Assembly: GCA_963931865.1 (NCBI GenBank)
Contig: OZ007509.1
Location: 9,357,125 to 9,421,124 of the forward strand
Source of the DNA: Axinella damicornis
Taxonomy: Eukaryota > Porifera > Demospongiae > Axinellida > Axinellidae
Reading direction: 5' to 3'
Length of the DNA: 64,000 bases
Position numbers and translations under genes: made by a program. Numbering within the stretch: position 1 is the stretch's first letter; every line of letters starts with the position of its first letter. Shown here in pieces: positions 31,500 through 42,700 of this stretch. Below the pieces are notes generated by a model that did no database searches, was not told the DNA's origin, and saw only the letters and a list, made by a program, of their open reading frames with translations.

Positions 31500-32810
31500 C
31501 CTGGCTGCAGATGTCCGACAACAGGGAGGGATACATCCCTTGTCCCAGAGTCAGACGGCGGCTCAGGTTACCCAGTGATAAAATCACAACAGATTCCATT
31601 ACAGGGTCAAACATGGCAAGTTCCTCACATTTGTTCGAAGCAGTGTACCATATACTCTCTCCACTGAGCCAGCTGTGTTGTCAACAAGCTGGGAATCAAG
31701 TCGATCCTCTACCTTGATGATTGCTGAGATTGCAGAAAGCAAGGAAACACTTAGCCACAGTGATATCAGATGGAAACTACTGGTAGCCCTTGGATTTGTA
31801 ATCAACATGAAGAGCACCCTCTCCAACATGAGAGTTGGAATTTCTCGGTTTCCTGTTGAATTCCCGCAGCATGATAATTGTCTTGCTGATGCATAAGGCT
31901 GCATGCCTTGAACCACTAGGTGAAAAGGAGGACAGAGTATTTAGGGAAAGACGGCAATATGGGAACTGGCTTCCCACTCCGTCTAGAGACGAATCATGTA
32001 AGAGCATGCACTAGAGAGAAGTCTCATATGAGACGGAAATGGAGATACAGCTACCGTCAGATATGGAATGGGGGCTGGACAGCTCCAGTCGTGGGGAGAC
32101 CCTTCAGATCACTTGATGGGATCTAACAATCACATCATATGCTCCCAGGATATATGTTGCAGACCAGGGGGTGAATACAGGAGGCCCCTGCATGGACAGT
32201 TCAGGGAGAGACCCTGGTCTTGGGTTACTGACTGCCTTTCTGCCTGTGTAGTCATTTGCCTCCAAGTGAGCTCCATCCTCTTTCACCTGGACAATGTCTC
32301 AGCAGGTGCATTCCTGGACAAGATGGGAGGTACCCATTCTTCTATCCAAAATAAGGGTGCCTTGAAAGAGACATGTATGTTCATGCAGAACATCTTCCTT
32401 CTTCCGTAGCTAGGGATTGTACGAACAGACTGGGAATCTGGACACAGCACAGATTCCATGCAGTGATTGATGGGGATAGTTTTTAAGCTTGGGGACAGGT
32501 TGGGCCCCTTCTCAATTAATATGTTTGCCTTTCCGGATGAGGACCAACTTCCACACGGTATTGCAGCTGGAGACCAGACCCAGCAGCCTTGACAGTAGAT
32601 GCCTTCTCGATCTAATGGAAGGACCATTACCCATACATGTTCCCTCCATTTATCCTCATCCCATGCTGCCTGCACAAACTCGGAGAGGACAGCAGTCCTG
32701 ATAGCCCGAGCCCCATGCAGTATGGCCAGATTTGGTTTCCTAAGCTTCTCAAGGGTTTGGTTTGATGGACTTTCCAATCCCGATATTGTGACAAACCTTG
32801 TGAGGACCTA
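31500..32810 (+). pseudogene. DIRS reverse transcriptase and RNase H remnants
   Basis: Near 31690-31720 the plus strand reads SILYLDD, the RT catalytic motif in its DIRS form, followed by a stop. LVALGFVINMKSTLS (about 31779-31823) matches the downstream RT segment. FHLDNVSAGAFLDKMGGTHS (32281-32340) is the RNase H block with its conserved Asp and the KMGGTHS signature. GPFSIN-MFAF (about 32500-32530) and later Arg-rich blocks match the region that follows RNase H. Frames change repeatedly. These enzymes copy DIRS RNA into a circular DNA intermediate. Confidence 0.75.
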
Positions 32811-33239
32811 AATCACCCAATGACAAGGGAGGGTCATCACCTTCCACTGACCACCTGGCCTGTCTCTGGAGATCGTATCATGTAGTATGTGTAGGTCTTC
32901 CAGACCAGGTTACCACTATAAGTCATAGTGACGGTTGACAGAGTCAGCATATATGATCATCCTAGTGATCCTGGTATTTGAACAGGGCATTGATCCTGGA
33001 GTTTCTGCACAAGCAGTTTAAGACTGCAAGGAAACAGTACCGGACAATACACTCCATGAGGGGACACACAGTGAAGTGGACAGTAACCATTGGTTTCTCA
33101 ATTGCCTTAAGGGAGTGTTTAAGTGTTTACCACCAGCTCCCGCAGCATGGGTTGTAGATTTTTATCCTGCATCCAGAACCTCACACATCATTCAAATTGC
33201 TGTCCTGCGAGGTAACTATTATTAATTTTATGGCCTTGT

Positions 33240-33535
33240 CCTACTCAGACTTGGCTCAGATGTCCAGACTTGATGTCATTGGGACTTGAATAAACACTTG
33301 CATGGCTCAGATGCCCAGACCTGACTCAGATGTCCAGACTTGACCCAGATGTCCGGGCTTGCATGATGTCATTAATCGGACTTGAATAAACTCTTGGCTC
33401 AGATGCCCAGATTTGACTCAGATGTCCAGACTTGGCTCAGATGTCCAGACTTGATGTCATTAATCTGACTTGAATAAACTCTTGGCTCATATGCCCAAAC
33501 TTATATTAACTCAAATATGTCCAGACTTGGTGTTG
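33240..33535. repeat. CTCAGATGTCCAGACTTG tandem repeat
   Basis: About twelve units of roughly 20 bases, plus a larger unit ending TTGAATAAACTCTTGGCTC repeated three times, lie between the RNase H and recombinase regions. Confidence 0.85.
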
Positions 33536-33679
33536 CTGGACTAATATAACTTTAAAAATAAAAAATAAAAAAATAAAAAAGGAAGGGACCTCCAGTGGAG
33601 GCCTGTTTTTTCCCCAGAGGACCCAAAGCTCTCTCCATTGCACAAGCCCTGCGATTCTATGAGAACCGATTGGAGGGAC

Positions 33680-33890
33680 TGTGGTCAAAACTTGGGAACA
33701 CTCTTTATCAGTCCGCAAGTCAGCTGAAACAGCTACAATAGGCCGCTGGCTGAGGAGGGTTCAGCAGGCATTGACCATGACACCAAGACCTTGGCACATT
33801 ATACTCGTGCAAGATTCGCTGGATGTTCAGCTGCAGATATCTCTGTTGGAGCTCTATATACCTCCAGATTCTTCATAGACAACAGACTCA
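33680..33890 (+). pseudogene. DIRS tyrosine recombinase C-terminal remnant
   Basis: TATIGRWLRRVQQAL and, after a frameshift, TKTLAHYTRARFAGCSAADI with LYTSRFF match the DIRS recombinase region that contains the conserved His-x2-Arg. Here HYTRAR replaces the usual HSTR. The recombinase integrates the circular DNA copy. The final catalytic Tyr cannot be placed with confidence. Confidence 0.65.
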
Positions 33891-33956
33891 GGCAGTTTGG
33901 TCGTGGAGTGCTGATGAAGCAGCAATCCTCCAGACAACAGTGGTGGGCTTTGAACG

Positions 33957-34104
33957 ATACCATGTAGTAAACTGACTATGTTGTTGTAGTGTATCCGGAG
34001 CCTCCGAAATACAATTACAGATTCCTCAAGGATTGTAGCAATCTGATGAGGAGGATGAATTGTATGAGGAGGTGGAGGATACACGGAGACAACATAGTCA
34101 GTTT
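33957..34104. repeat. DIRS internal complementary region
   Basis: The left half (to AAATACAATT at 34016) is the reverse complement of the element's left end. The right half (from ACAGATTCCTC at 34017) is the reverse complement of its right end. Together they reproduce the circle junction. Confidence 0.85.
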
Positions 34105-34641
34105 CCCACCCTGACCCTTTTCCCATCTCAGTGGTAGCTACTTTTACCACACCATCACTATGTACACATCGATTGGCAAGTATAAACTTCTAACATGAAT
34201 TGTGGGGAAGGTCCCTATGGGACACCACAGCTAATTGTACTTCAGTTGACTTCCTATGCTTTTAGATCAAGGCACGCCAAAGGATCATCCTAAGGCCATC
34301 AAACTGACCATGAATATCTTTAAAGTAATCCTTGCATTGTCTGACAATAATATTGTCCAGTGATGAGAAGGCTGCCATTTGACTTTTTTCTCAGCTGTTG
34401 ATAACATGAATGTTGATTACTCCTTTTACTGTGTTCCTTCGCATTCCAAAAAAGGCGGGATCATACATGAGGTGATTCCTTTTATGAATATTAAATTATG
34501 TAAACTTTGAACTCTGCTGATTAGTTGGGACAAAAGAGGTAATACCATGTAGTAAACTGACTATGTTGTCTCCGTGTATCCTCCACCTCCTCATACAATT
34601 CATCCTCCTCATCAGATTGCTACAATCCTTGAGGAATCTGT

Positions 34642-34946
34642 AATTCTTCAGATTGCCTTTGTACTTCTTACACACGGCGCGCAGTAGAGAGAAGCCACGA
34701 TAATTTGTCTCGCTCGAGTTCACAGGACAGGTCCTGCTCGTGCTCATGCTGCCACTTTTCGAACGTAGCCTTTGTCACTTGGCGCTTGTCACACTTTGTG
34801 GAAGGTCCTGCCTCGCTAGCGCTCGATGGGCGTTTTCCGTCCGGCCATTCTGTCAGACCAGCACTGTAAATGGACGGACAATGAACGGAAATGCACGGAC
34901 ATTTGTCCGATGACCGACCGTTATAATTTGCTCTGGTCGGACTCAC
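34642..34946 (-). pseudogene. hAT transposase (ZNF862-like), N-terminal half
   Basis: From ATG at 34946 the minus strand encodes DKRQVTKATFEKWQHEHEQ, then ERDKLSWLLSTA, and after a small frameshift VCKKYKGNLKN. This is the zinc-finger start of ZNF862-like hAT proteins. It ends exactly at the DIRS border, and its continuation is at 29627-29210. Confidence 0.75.
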
Positions 34947-34947
34947 T

Positions 34948-36735
34948 GACTGTCACCACTGTCACTATTGTCACCACTGTCACTGCTGTCACTATTGTCA
35001 CCACTGTCACCACTGTCTCCACTGTCACTATTGTCTCCACTGTCACCACTGTCTCCACTGTCACCACTGTCACTGCTGTCACCACTGTCACTGCTGTCTC
35101 CCAAGGGGGGGTCACTCCCATAGACACTATAGTCACAGCTGCGACCGCGGGTCAAAGCTTTGACCGCTGTTTTTGGAGTTTTGACCGTTGACCACGCCGA
35201 TTTTCGTCCGTTGACCTTTGACCGATCAGCTGTTTGCCCTTGTAATACTTGCCTGCACGTCGCCATAAATAGGGCGGCGCGCGTTTTTGACTGTACTTTT
35301 GAGCCGCTTTGACCGTTGACTGCACCCGTTTGGGCGGCTTTGACCGTTGACCATTGACCGACTGCGGTCGCAGCTGTGACTATAGAGTCTATGGGGGTGA
35401 CCCCCCCTTGTCTCCACTGTCACCACTGTCTCCACTGTCACCACTGTCACTGCTGTCACCACTGTCACTGCTGTCTCCTGTCACCACTGTCACTACTGTC
35501 TCCCTGTCACCACTGTCACCACTGTCACCACTGTCACTATTGTCTCCACTGTCTCCACTGTGACTACTGTCACCACTGTCACTACTGTCACCACTGTCAC
35601 TGCTGTCACCACTGTCACCACTGTCACTGCTGTCACCACTGTCTCCACTGTCACCACTGTCACTATTGTCTCCACTGTCACCACTGTCACTATTGTCTCC
35701 ACTGTCGCCACTGTCACCACTGTCACTGTTGTCACCACTGTCACTGCTGTCTCCACTGTCACCACCATCACTACTGTCTCCACTGTCTCCACTGTCACCA
35801 CTGTAACTATTGTCTCCACTGTCACCACTGTCTCCACTGTCACCACTGTCACTGTTGTCACCACTGTCACGGCTGTCTCCACTGTCACCACTGTCACTAC
35901 TGTCTCCACTGTCACCACTGTCACCACTGTCACTATTGTCACCACTGTCACCACTGTCTCCACTGTCACCACTGTCTCCACTGTCACCACTGTCACTGCT
36001 GTCACCACTGTCACTGCTGTCTCCACTGTCACCACTGTCACTACTGTCTCCACTGTCACCACTGTTTCCACTGTCACCACTGTCACTACTGTCTCCACCG
36101 TCACCACTGTCACCACTGTCACTATTGTCACCACTGTCACCACTGTCACCACTGTCACTACTGTCTCCACTGTCACCACTGTCACCACTGTCACTATTGT
36201 CTCCACTGTCTCCACTGTCACTACTGTCACCACTGTCACTGCTGTCACCACTGTCACCACTGTCACTGCTGTCTCCACTGTCACCACTGTCACTACTGTC
36301 TCCACTGTCACCACTGTCACCACTGTCACTATTGTCACCACTGTCACCACTGTCTCCACTGTCACCACTGTCTCCACTGTCACCACTGTCACTGCTGTCA
36401 CCACTGTCACTGCTGTCTCCACTGTCACCACTGTCACTACTGTCTCCACTGTCACCACTGTCACCACTGTCTCCACTGTCACCACTGTCACTACTGTCTC
36501 CACCGTCACCACTGTCACCACTGTCACTATTGTCACCACTGTCACCACTGTCACCACTGTCACTACTGTCTCCACTGTCACCACTGTCACCACTGTCACT
36601 ATTGTCTCCACTGTCTCCACTGTCACTACTGTCACCACTGTCACTGCTGTCACCACTGTCACCACTGTCACTGCTGTCACCACTGTCTCCACTGTCACCA
36701 CTGTCACTATATACTGTCTCCACTGTCACTGCTGT
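34948..36735. repeat. 9-bp minisatellite, array 2
   Basis: The same nine-base units as array 1, in the same orientation, occupy 34948-35100 and 35408-36735. A foldback element (35105-35407) interrupts them. A block of several hundred bases is duplicated inside (about 35880-36180 resembles 36290-36600). Confidence 0.95.
35105..35407. mobile_element. GGGGGGGTCAC foldback element in minisatellite
   Basis: The ends GGGGGGGTCACTCCCATAGA and CTATGGGGGTGACCCCCCC are inverted copies and continue inward through GTCACAGCTGCGACCG. The interior is rich in TTTGACCG motifs. A related, diverged piece is at 57076-57180. Confidence 0.85.
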
Positions 36736-36739
36736 CACA

Positions 36740-37720
36740 GTAGTCACCACTATCACTGTATAGCAGATGACAGTACAGCCGTGTAATGGTATGATCATCT
36801 GCAGTATGACACTGAGTGTTAACATTAACGGTTAACATCAACTAGTGTAAAAGGGATAACTTATTAAAGTCCATCAATGTTAAAAGTACTAGTAATAGAT
36901 GAACAAGTGAGTTTTTGAAAGACTTGATGCGTCTCGGCACGACTTGGTATCAGCTACAATCATGCAGAGGAATAGCAGTTGTTTAACCCTTTATGACTGC
37001 AAATCCTGTTAGCTATGAGACTTTCAGCTGAAGTCAGCATTGGAGGTTCTGGAGGTTCTGGAGTTCTTGGAGGTTCTGTGTGATCCGGGGTGGGTCAGGG
37101 TGCATGAGGTGGGAATGTTCACCCAAAGGGTGAAAGCAGTATGGTCGTGTCTGGGCTTGATGTTTAGTCAGAGCCAGTTGGGCCATTTTAATTCACAAAT
37201 GGACCTAGAGAACACCTTGCCAAGTTGGCCAATTTTTTCAGCAATTATCCAGCTAGTTAGCTAGAGCTGAGTGTGTAGTTAGTATATGCACTTCACTGTG
37301 TATGGATGAATGAGTATTCATTGTCCTGATTTACAGACTGTGAATGGATGAATGAGTATTCATTGTCCTGATTTACAGTCTTGGTGAGTGGATTCAGGAG
37401 CAGCAAAGCAAAACCCATAATCACGTTTTGAGATCTACTTGCAGGCTATAAATACGTTTGACATCCTATTAAGAGTGTAAAGCAGATTGCTGCACTTGCG
37501 CGGGTGCATTGCGAAAAGCGACGTACGTACGTACGTATGTACCACGTACGTACCTACGCATCCAGCACTGTGTCTCGGCACTTCGGTGCCGAGACAAAAA
37601 GCCAACCCAAAAAAGAAGAAAACCCACAAAATTGGGTAACTACAATTCAGCTACAAATCTGCACGTGCATGCATGCATGCACATAATTGGCTGTGTCTGA
37701 ATGTATGTGTGCATGTGCAA
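36740..37720. other. No gene; 43-bp tandem duplication
   Basis: GAATGGATGAATGAGTATTC with its following CATTGTCCTGATTTACAG occurs twice (about 37300-37380). A hairpin TGTCTCGGCACTTCGGTGCC lies at 37570-37596 and a related one at 39541-39565. No exon is supported. Confidence 0.6.
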
Positions 37721-37722
37721 TA

Positions 37723-38135
37723 CTAAATGTGCATTCTGTCAAACAGATCATAACGCTGAAAGTAAGACTGGCACATTTGGTTAACGGATCTGTCATGTAT
37801 TGGTAGTTGAAGGTTCAATGCTTCAGCAACTTTGCGGACTGTATTGTATGTACTGTGAACCATCAAGCTGTCAATTTCGTCAAGAGTTCTTTGTGGATCA
37901 GAATTGTATATGTTTTGTATAATGGCTGAGACGAGGAGTGTCTCAGTTGTGCTGAATGTCCCAGTTTTAACTGGCACATCCACTTCATCCATGAATTTCA
38001 TGGCTTTGGTTCCTTTCAGCGATTATTTCTGCCATCTATGTGGCTCATACTTGCGTTTGCTGCCAGTAATTGGTCTTTCTGCCGGAACTAGTCGTATTCC
38101 ATATGGATTCTGGCAGTTCTTACAACGACATTTGT
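37723..38135 (-). pseudogene. CXC-domain protein C-terminal fragment
   Basis: The minus strand opens with CNHKCRCKNCQNPYG, the end of a tesmin/TSO1-like CXC cysteine motif. It continues through PAERPITGSKRKYEPHRWQK, a stop, and then an open 92-residue frame to TAG (VKTGTFSTTETLLVSAIIQN...). A CR1-like LINE abuts its upstream side at about 38135, removing the rest. A related CXC motif occurs at 47.55 kb. The function is unknown. Confidence 0.5.
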
Positions 38136-38500
38136 GATTGCATCCAGATTGCAAGTTATAGCATGGGCACCGTGTTGTGTATAATTATGTTTAGCAAATG
38201 GCCTGGTAAGTGATAATGGATTTACAGAGCGAGAAGCAAAAGTGGCGGTTCTGTAGTCGAATGGAGGATCATGATAAATGGACTGCCCATGAATCATTCT
38301 GTGAAGCAGACATACTTTCATTTTGAGTCTTCTCGAGCCCAGGGGGGGAATATGGAGTGACTCCAACATTGCTGGATACTCAACTTGGGGGCACCACTGC
38401 TTTGAGCAAATTCTACTAGCAAATCTCTGAACTCCCTCTAATGCATTGATATCCTTCACTAGGTGTGGGTCCCAGAGGAGGCGCAAACATGGAAACTAGA
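38132..38500 (-). mobile_element. CR1-like LINE 3' end
   Basis: The minus strand encodes LLWDPHLVKDINALEGVQRFASRIC, ML-SLHIPPL-SRR and CLLHRMIHG, the conserved tail after the RT domain of CR1-like elements. The reading frame then runs into the CXC fragment. Only the 3' end is present, as usual for aborted target-primed insertion. Confidence 0.8.
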
Positions 38501-38699
38501 TTCACCCCATATTCACTTACCTGTTTTTGTACGGATATGACAAACATTTGTTGGTTATCCCTTATATGAGTTTTTTTTGAAGACATAATTATTTGTGTTG
38601 ATCAAGAGCTGCATTACTATCAATTATACGTCAATGTCTGACACAGCATCCGACTGAGACATGCATGCAGGCTACCTACAAATACTCAAAAGTAATACT

Positions 38700-39135
38700 T
38701 GACAGTGGTGACAGCAGTGACAATGGTGACAGTAGTGACAATGGTGACAGTGAGACAGTGGAGATAATATAGTGATAGTAGTGACAGTGGTGACAGCAGT
38801 GACAGTAGTGACAGCAGTGACAGTTGAGACAGTGGTGACAGTAGTGACAGTGGTGACAGTAGTGACAGTGGAGACAGTAGTGACAATGGTGACAGTGGAG
38901 ACATAGTGACAGTGGTGACAGTGGTGACAGCAGTGACAGTGGTGACAGTGGAGACAGTAGTTACAGTGGTGACAGTGGAGACGGGGACAGTAGTGACAGT
39001 AGTGACAGTGGAGACAGTGGTGACAGTGAAGACAGCAGGGACAGTGATGACAGTGGAGACAATAGTGACAGTGGTGACAGTGGTGACAGTGGAGACAGTA
39101 GTGACAGTGGTGACAGTGGAGACAGTAGTGACAGT
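38700..39135. repeat. 9-bp minisatellite, array 3 (inverted)
   Basis: The same unit as arrays 1 and 2 but in the opposite orientation (GACAGTGGT, GACAGTAGT). Its right flank is the inverted copy of the left flank of array 1. Confidence 0.95.
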
Positions 39136-39369
39136 TGTAATAGACTGACAGTGACTACTACTGACATGACATGACATCATCTATACAGCAGAGATGACAT
39201 CATGTAATGACATCATGTATATGACATCATTTGGATCCCCGTAGCATGTGCAACAAGCCGAACATTCTTGGAACCACTAATTTTATATATAAGCTTGCAT
39301 GTAGCAGAGCAGAATCAGAATTTTGACAGTGACTACACCTTAAACTCTGACATCAGTGCATACCCCAGG

Positions 39370-39736
39370 TGATGTTGCACATACCATCACTAATAAGCTA
39401 CGCATTTCAAGCGGTCGAAAAAGTGCACAAACTAGAGGCAAAAAAAAGATTTAGTGATGGCGTGTCATATTCTACCTGTACGAAACAAGGAGAAATGCCA
39501 CTAACCAGCCTCAGTCCCATCCCATGCATCCCTAATCTTTTTGTCTCGGCGCCGAAGCGCCGAGACACAGTGCTGGGTACGTATACGTCTGTCCACATCC
39601 GGTATCCACGTGGCCACATAGCTTGAGCGCATGCGCGACAGAATTTACTAACTATATATAGCTATATGGCCGAACCCGCCTACAAGTATCTAGCTGTACG
39701 TTGCTAGCTAGCTAGCTAAGTTTTGATAGCTTTAAA
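39370..39736. other. Helitron upstream region
   Basis: This includes a TGTCTCGGCGCCGAAGCGCC hairpin at 39541-39565, an ACTATATATAGC stretch near 39649 that could act as a TATA element, and a TAGCTAGCTAGC run. The TC start of the Helitron could not be placed. Confidence 0.4.
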
Positions 39737-42700
39737 TTGTTAATGATGAGGTGTAGCTCCTTCCTACATAGTAGGCGCGAAGGAGATCATGTGAGATTTC
39801 AGCAAGCGAGTCCAGAACAGCAAGATGATCGTCTGACGAGACAGCAAGAAACCCCTGAACAGCGCCAAGAACGCAGACTACAAACTGACCGAGAAAGGCG
39901 ACGGCAAAGAAGGCAACAAGAGAGTCCGGAACAGAGAGAGCAACGACTACAAGCTGACCGAGAGAGGAGACAATTGAGGAGGCAACGAGAGAGTCAGGAA
40001 CAGAGAGAGCAACGACTACAAGCTGACCGAGAGAGGAGACGATTGAGGAGGCAACGAGAAACCACTGACCAACGTAGGCAACGTCTAGATGCTCGTAGAC
40101 TACATCAGTATTCCATTGACAAATTTAAGTCTTCTCTTCAAGCCACTTTGTCTAACTGCCTTGTGTGCTCACGTATCCTGTTTTCAGACAAAGCCCAAAA
40201 TATGACCTATGCGTCTTTGATTGAGGTTTGTCCATCTTATGTGTCTATTGGTGCAACAACTGGTAACGTAGTTCTATGTAGCAAGTGTCACACACAGATT
40301 GCAAAACAACAGTGGCCTTCTTGGGCAGCAGATAATGGTCTGACACCAGATAGCATTCCAGTTGTGTTGGCGTCTTTGACACCTGATGAATTGCGAACAA
40401 TTTCCTTGATATGCCCATTTCTTAAAGTTGTAATCTTACCTGGTGGACAATTTGGAGAAGAAGGTAGTGTCATACACTTTCCCTTTCCAGTGCACCATGT
40501 AATGAGTCACCTGCCACGTCCATTGAGTGAGTCAGAATTGATCCTTTCTTGTACTGGAGTTGCCCAGAGAGATGCATTTCGAACAATGCTGGATCAAATA
40601 AATCATGACCGTGTGTACCAAGCATTGATGTGGCTCAAAAGTAACAATGTCTTGTATTCTGCCATTTCAGTTCAAGATTCACAAATGGATGATGGAACAA
40701 TTTCAAGTGATACAGTGAACACAGATGAATCAACCTACGATCAGTCAAATGACCAAGCAATTATTACCAGTGACCAAACAATTGCAACCAGTGACCAAAC
40801 TTTTACAATTGCCCAAACATTTACAATTGCAACCAGTGACCAAACTGTGATGGATCAACCATTACCTAATGTAACTGAATTGAATTGTCATTTTGTGCAT
40901 ACATCTGATGTTAATGATACAATTATGAGTGTTGAAAATTCTGTAGCAGTAAGTGCCAATGAAACAACTAGGATGTTACAACAAGATCAGATAGCCACTA
41001 ATAATGTGTCATTAAGTCACTCCTATTCCCATGACCTTGATCTTGGTATGGATGTTGACCAAGAGCACATACCAGTAACTGCTGAACAACCTGTAGAGAG
41101 AAATATGCCACAAGCACATTTCAATCAATGCTGTATGGTTTGTCAGAATTATGTTGACCCAGATATTCCCATTGAACAATTACTAACCCAGCAAAATTCA
41201 GTCCCACAGCTTCATTTCCCACACTTGTCATCTCAGCCCATCAACATGTTCCAACAAGATAATCTTGAAGAACAAGCATTTCCTGTCCTGTTTCCTAAAG
41301 GCAGATATGGTCTAGACTACCCTCGAACAAAACCTATCACTGATTTGAAATACTTTCAAAATCGGTTGTTCAATAAAGATGCAAGATGGCGTAACAGTAC
41401 CGTGTGGGTTTTCTGGGCTCTAAACATGTTTGAAATTAGAAAACTTCAAAATGAAATATCAATCGTATCTCGTATAAAAAAACAAAATCTTCAGCCCCTA
41501 ACAGCTGCAGACATAACTCAACCAAACAGAGATTCAACGAATCAGTCCTACATGTTCATGAAAAACATACGAGGGACAGCTGCATACTGGAAAGACCAAT
41601 TGCTAGATTTACTTGCTAGACTCAACACACTTGGACCACCAACATTCTTTGTGACTCTTACAGCTAATGATTTGCACTGGCCTGAGTATTTCATGCTAAT
41701 TGACCCTAGCCTTTCTACAGACCAAGTTGCACACATGACATCATCACAGAAACTGGAACTGCTCAAAAGACATCCACTAGAAGCAGTAATGTTCTTTGAG
41801 CGTAGGTTGGATTCTTTCATCAACAATGTGATAAAGAGTAATGACAAGCCCCTTGGTACTGTCAAAGACTATTGGATGAGAATTGAGTTCCAAATGAGAG
41901 GCAGTCCCCATGTCCACTCATTTTGGTGGATTGAAGGTGCACCCAATGTAGACACAGTTGAAGGCAGGCAACAAGCACCTCAGTTCATTGATCAGTACAT
42001 ATCCACTAGACTTCCAGATCAAACACAAGAACCTGAATTGTATACCTTGGTACAAACACTACAGGTCCACAAGCACTCTCCTACATGTTACAAACACAAC
42101 AGGGGGAACTGTAGATTTGACTTTCCAAGACCATCCAGCACAGAAACCCGACTCAGAACCAATACTGATCCAGGATCAGCAGCAAGGTTCTATGTAACTC
42201 AACGAGATGAGTGTGATGCATGGGTAAATGCTTACAATCCTCCCTTGCTGAAAGCATGGGAAGCCAATATGGATATACAAATGGTTGGTTCACAGTATGG
42301 AGCTGCAATGTATGTGTGCATGTATGTCTCAAAAGCTGAACCAGAAAGGCTTAAGCATGCTTTACATGAAACATTACAAAATATACCACCAAATGCTTCT
42401 CAGCGCAAGCGATTGTCAATGATAGGTGCCACAGTCTTGACACATAGACAGGTCAGCATTCAAGAAGCCATGTACCGTCTCGGTGGCTTTCCACTTGTGA
42501 GGTCAACACGAGGAACGGTTACTGTAAGCTCTCGTCTGCCAAACTACAGAACAAGAATCCTGAGACCACGGTCTGAAATAGCTTCACTACCAAATAGTTC
42601 AACAGACATATTTCAGCCTGGTACAATTGAGTACTACCAACACAGACCTGACGGTGAAGAATGGGATAGTATGTCTTTGGCATCATTTGCTACCCAGTAC

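Larger units (their letters stand above)
29632..34641 (+). mobile_element. DIRS-like tyrosine-recombinase retrotransposon, decayed
   Basis: Its ends are inverted: GTATTTCGGAGG... through the GGCGGGATCATACATGAGG block at the left (29632-29784) is mirrored at 34447-34600. Near the right end an internal region (33957-34104) joins the complements of the left and right ends head to tail, which is the DIRS internal complementary region. Plus-strand coding remnants appear in DIRS order: RT, RNase H, a post-RNase H block and tyrosine recombinase. AATT occurs at both borders (29628-29631, 34642-34645) and only once at the internal junction, as expected for insertion by recombination without target duplication. 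Every coding block has stops, so the copy cannot move by itself. Confidence 0.85.

Noticed and set aside
28145..36735. CRISPR-like regular repeats
   Set aside because: The unit is nine bases with no spacers and the window is eukaryotic. It is a minisatellite.
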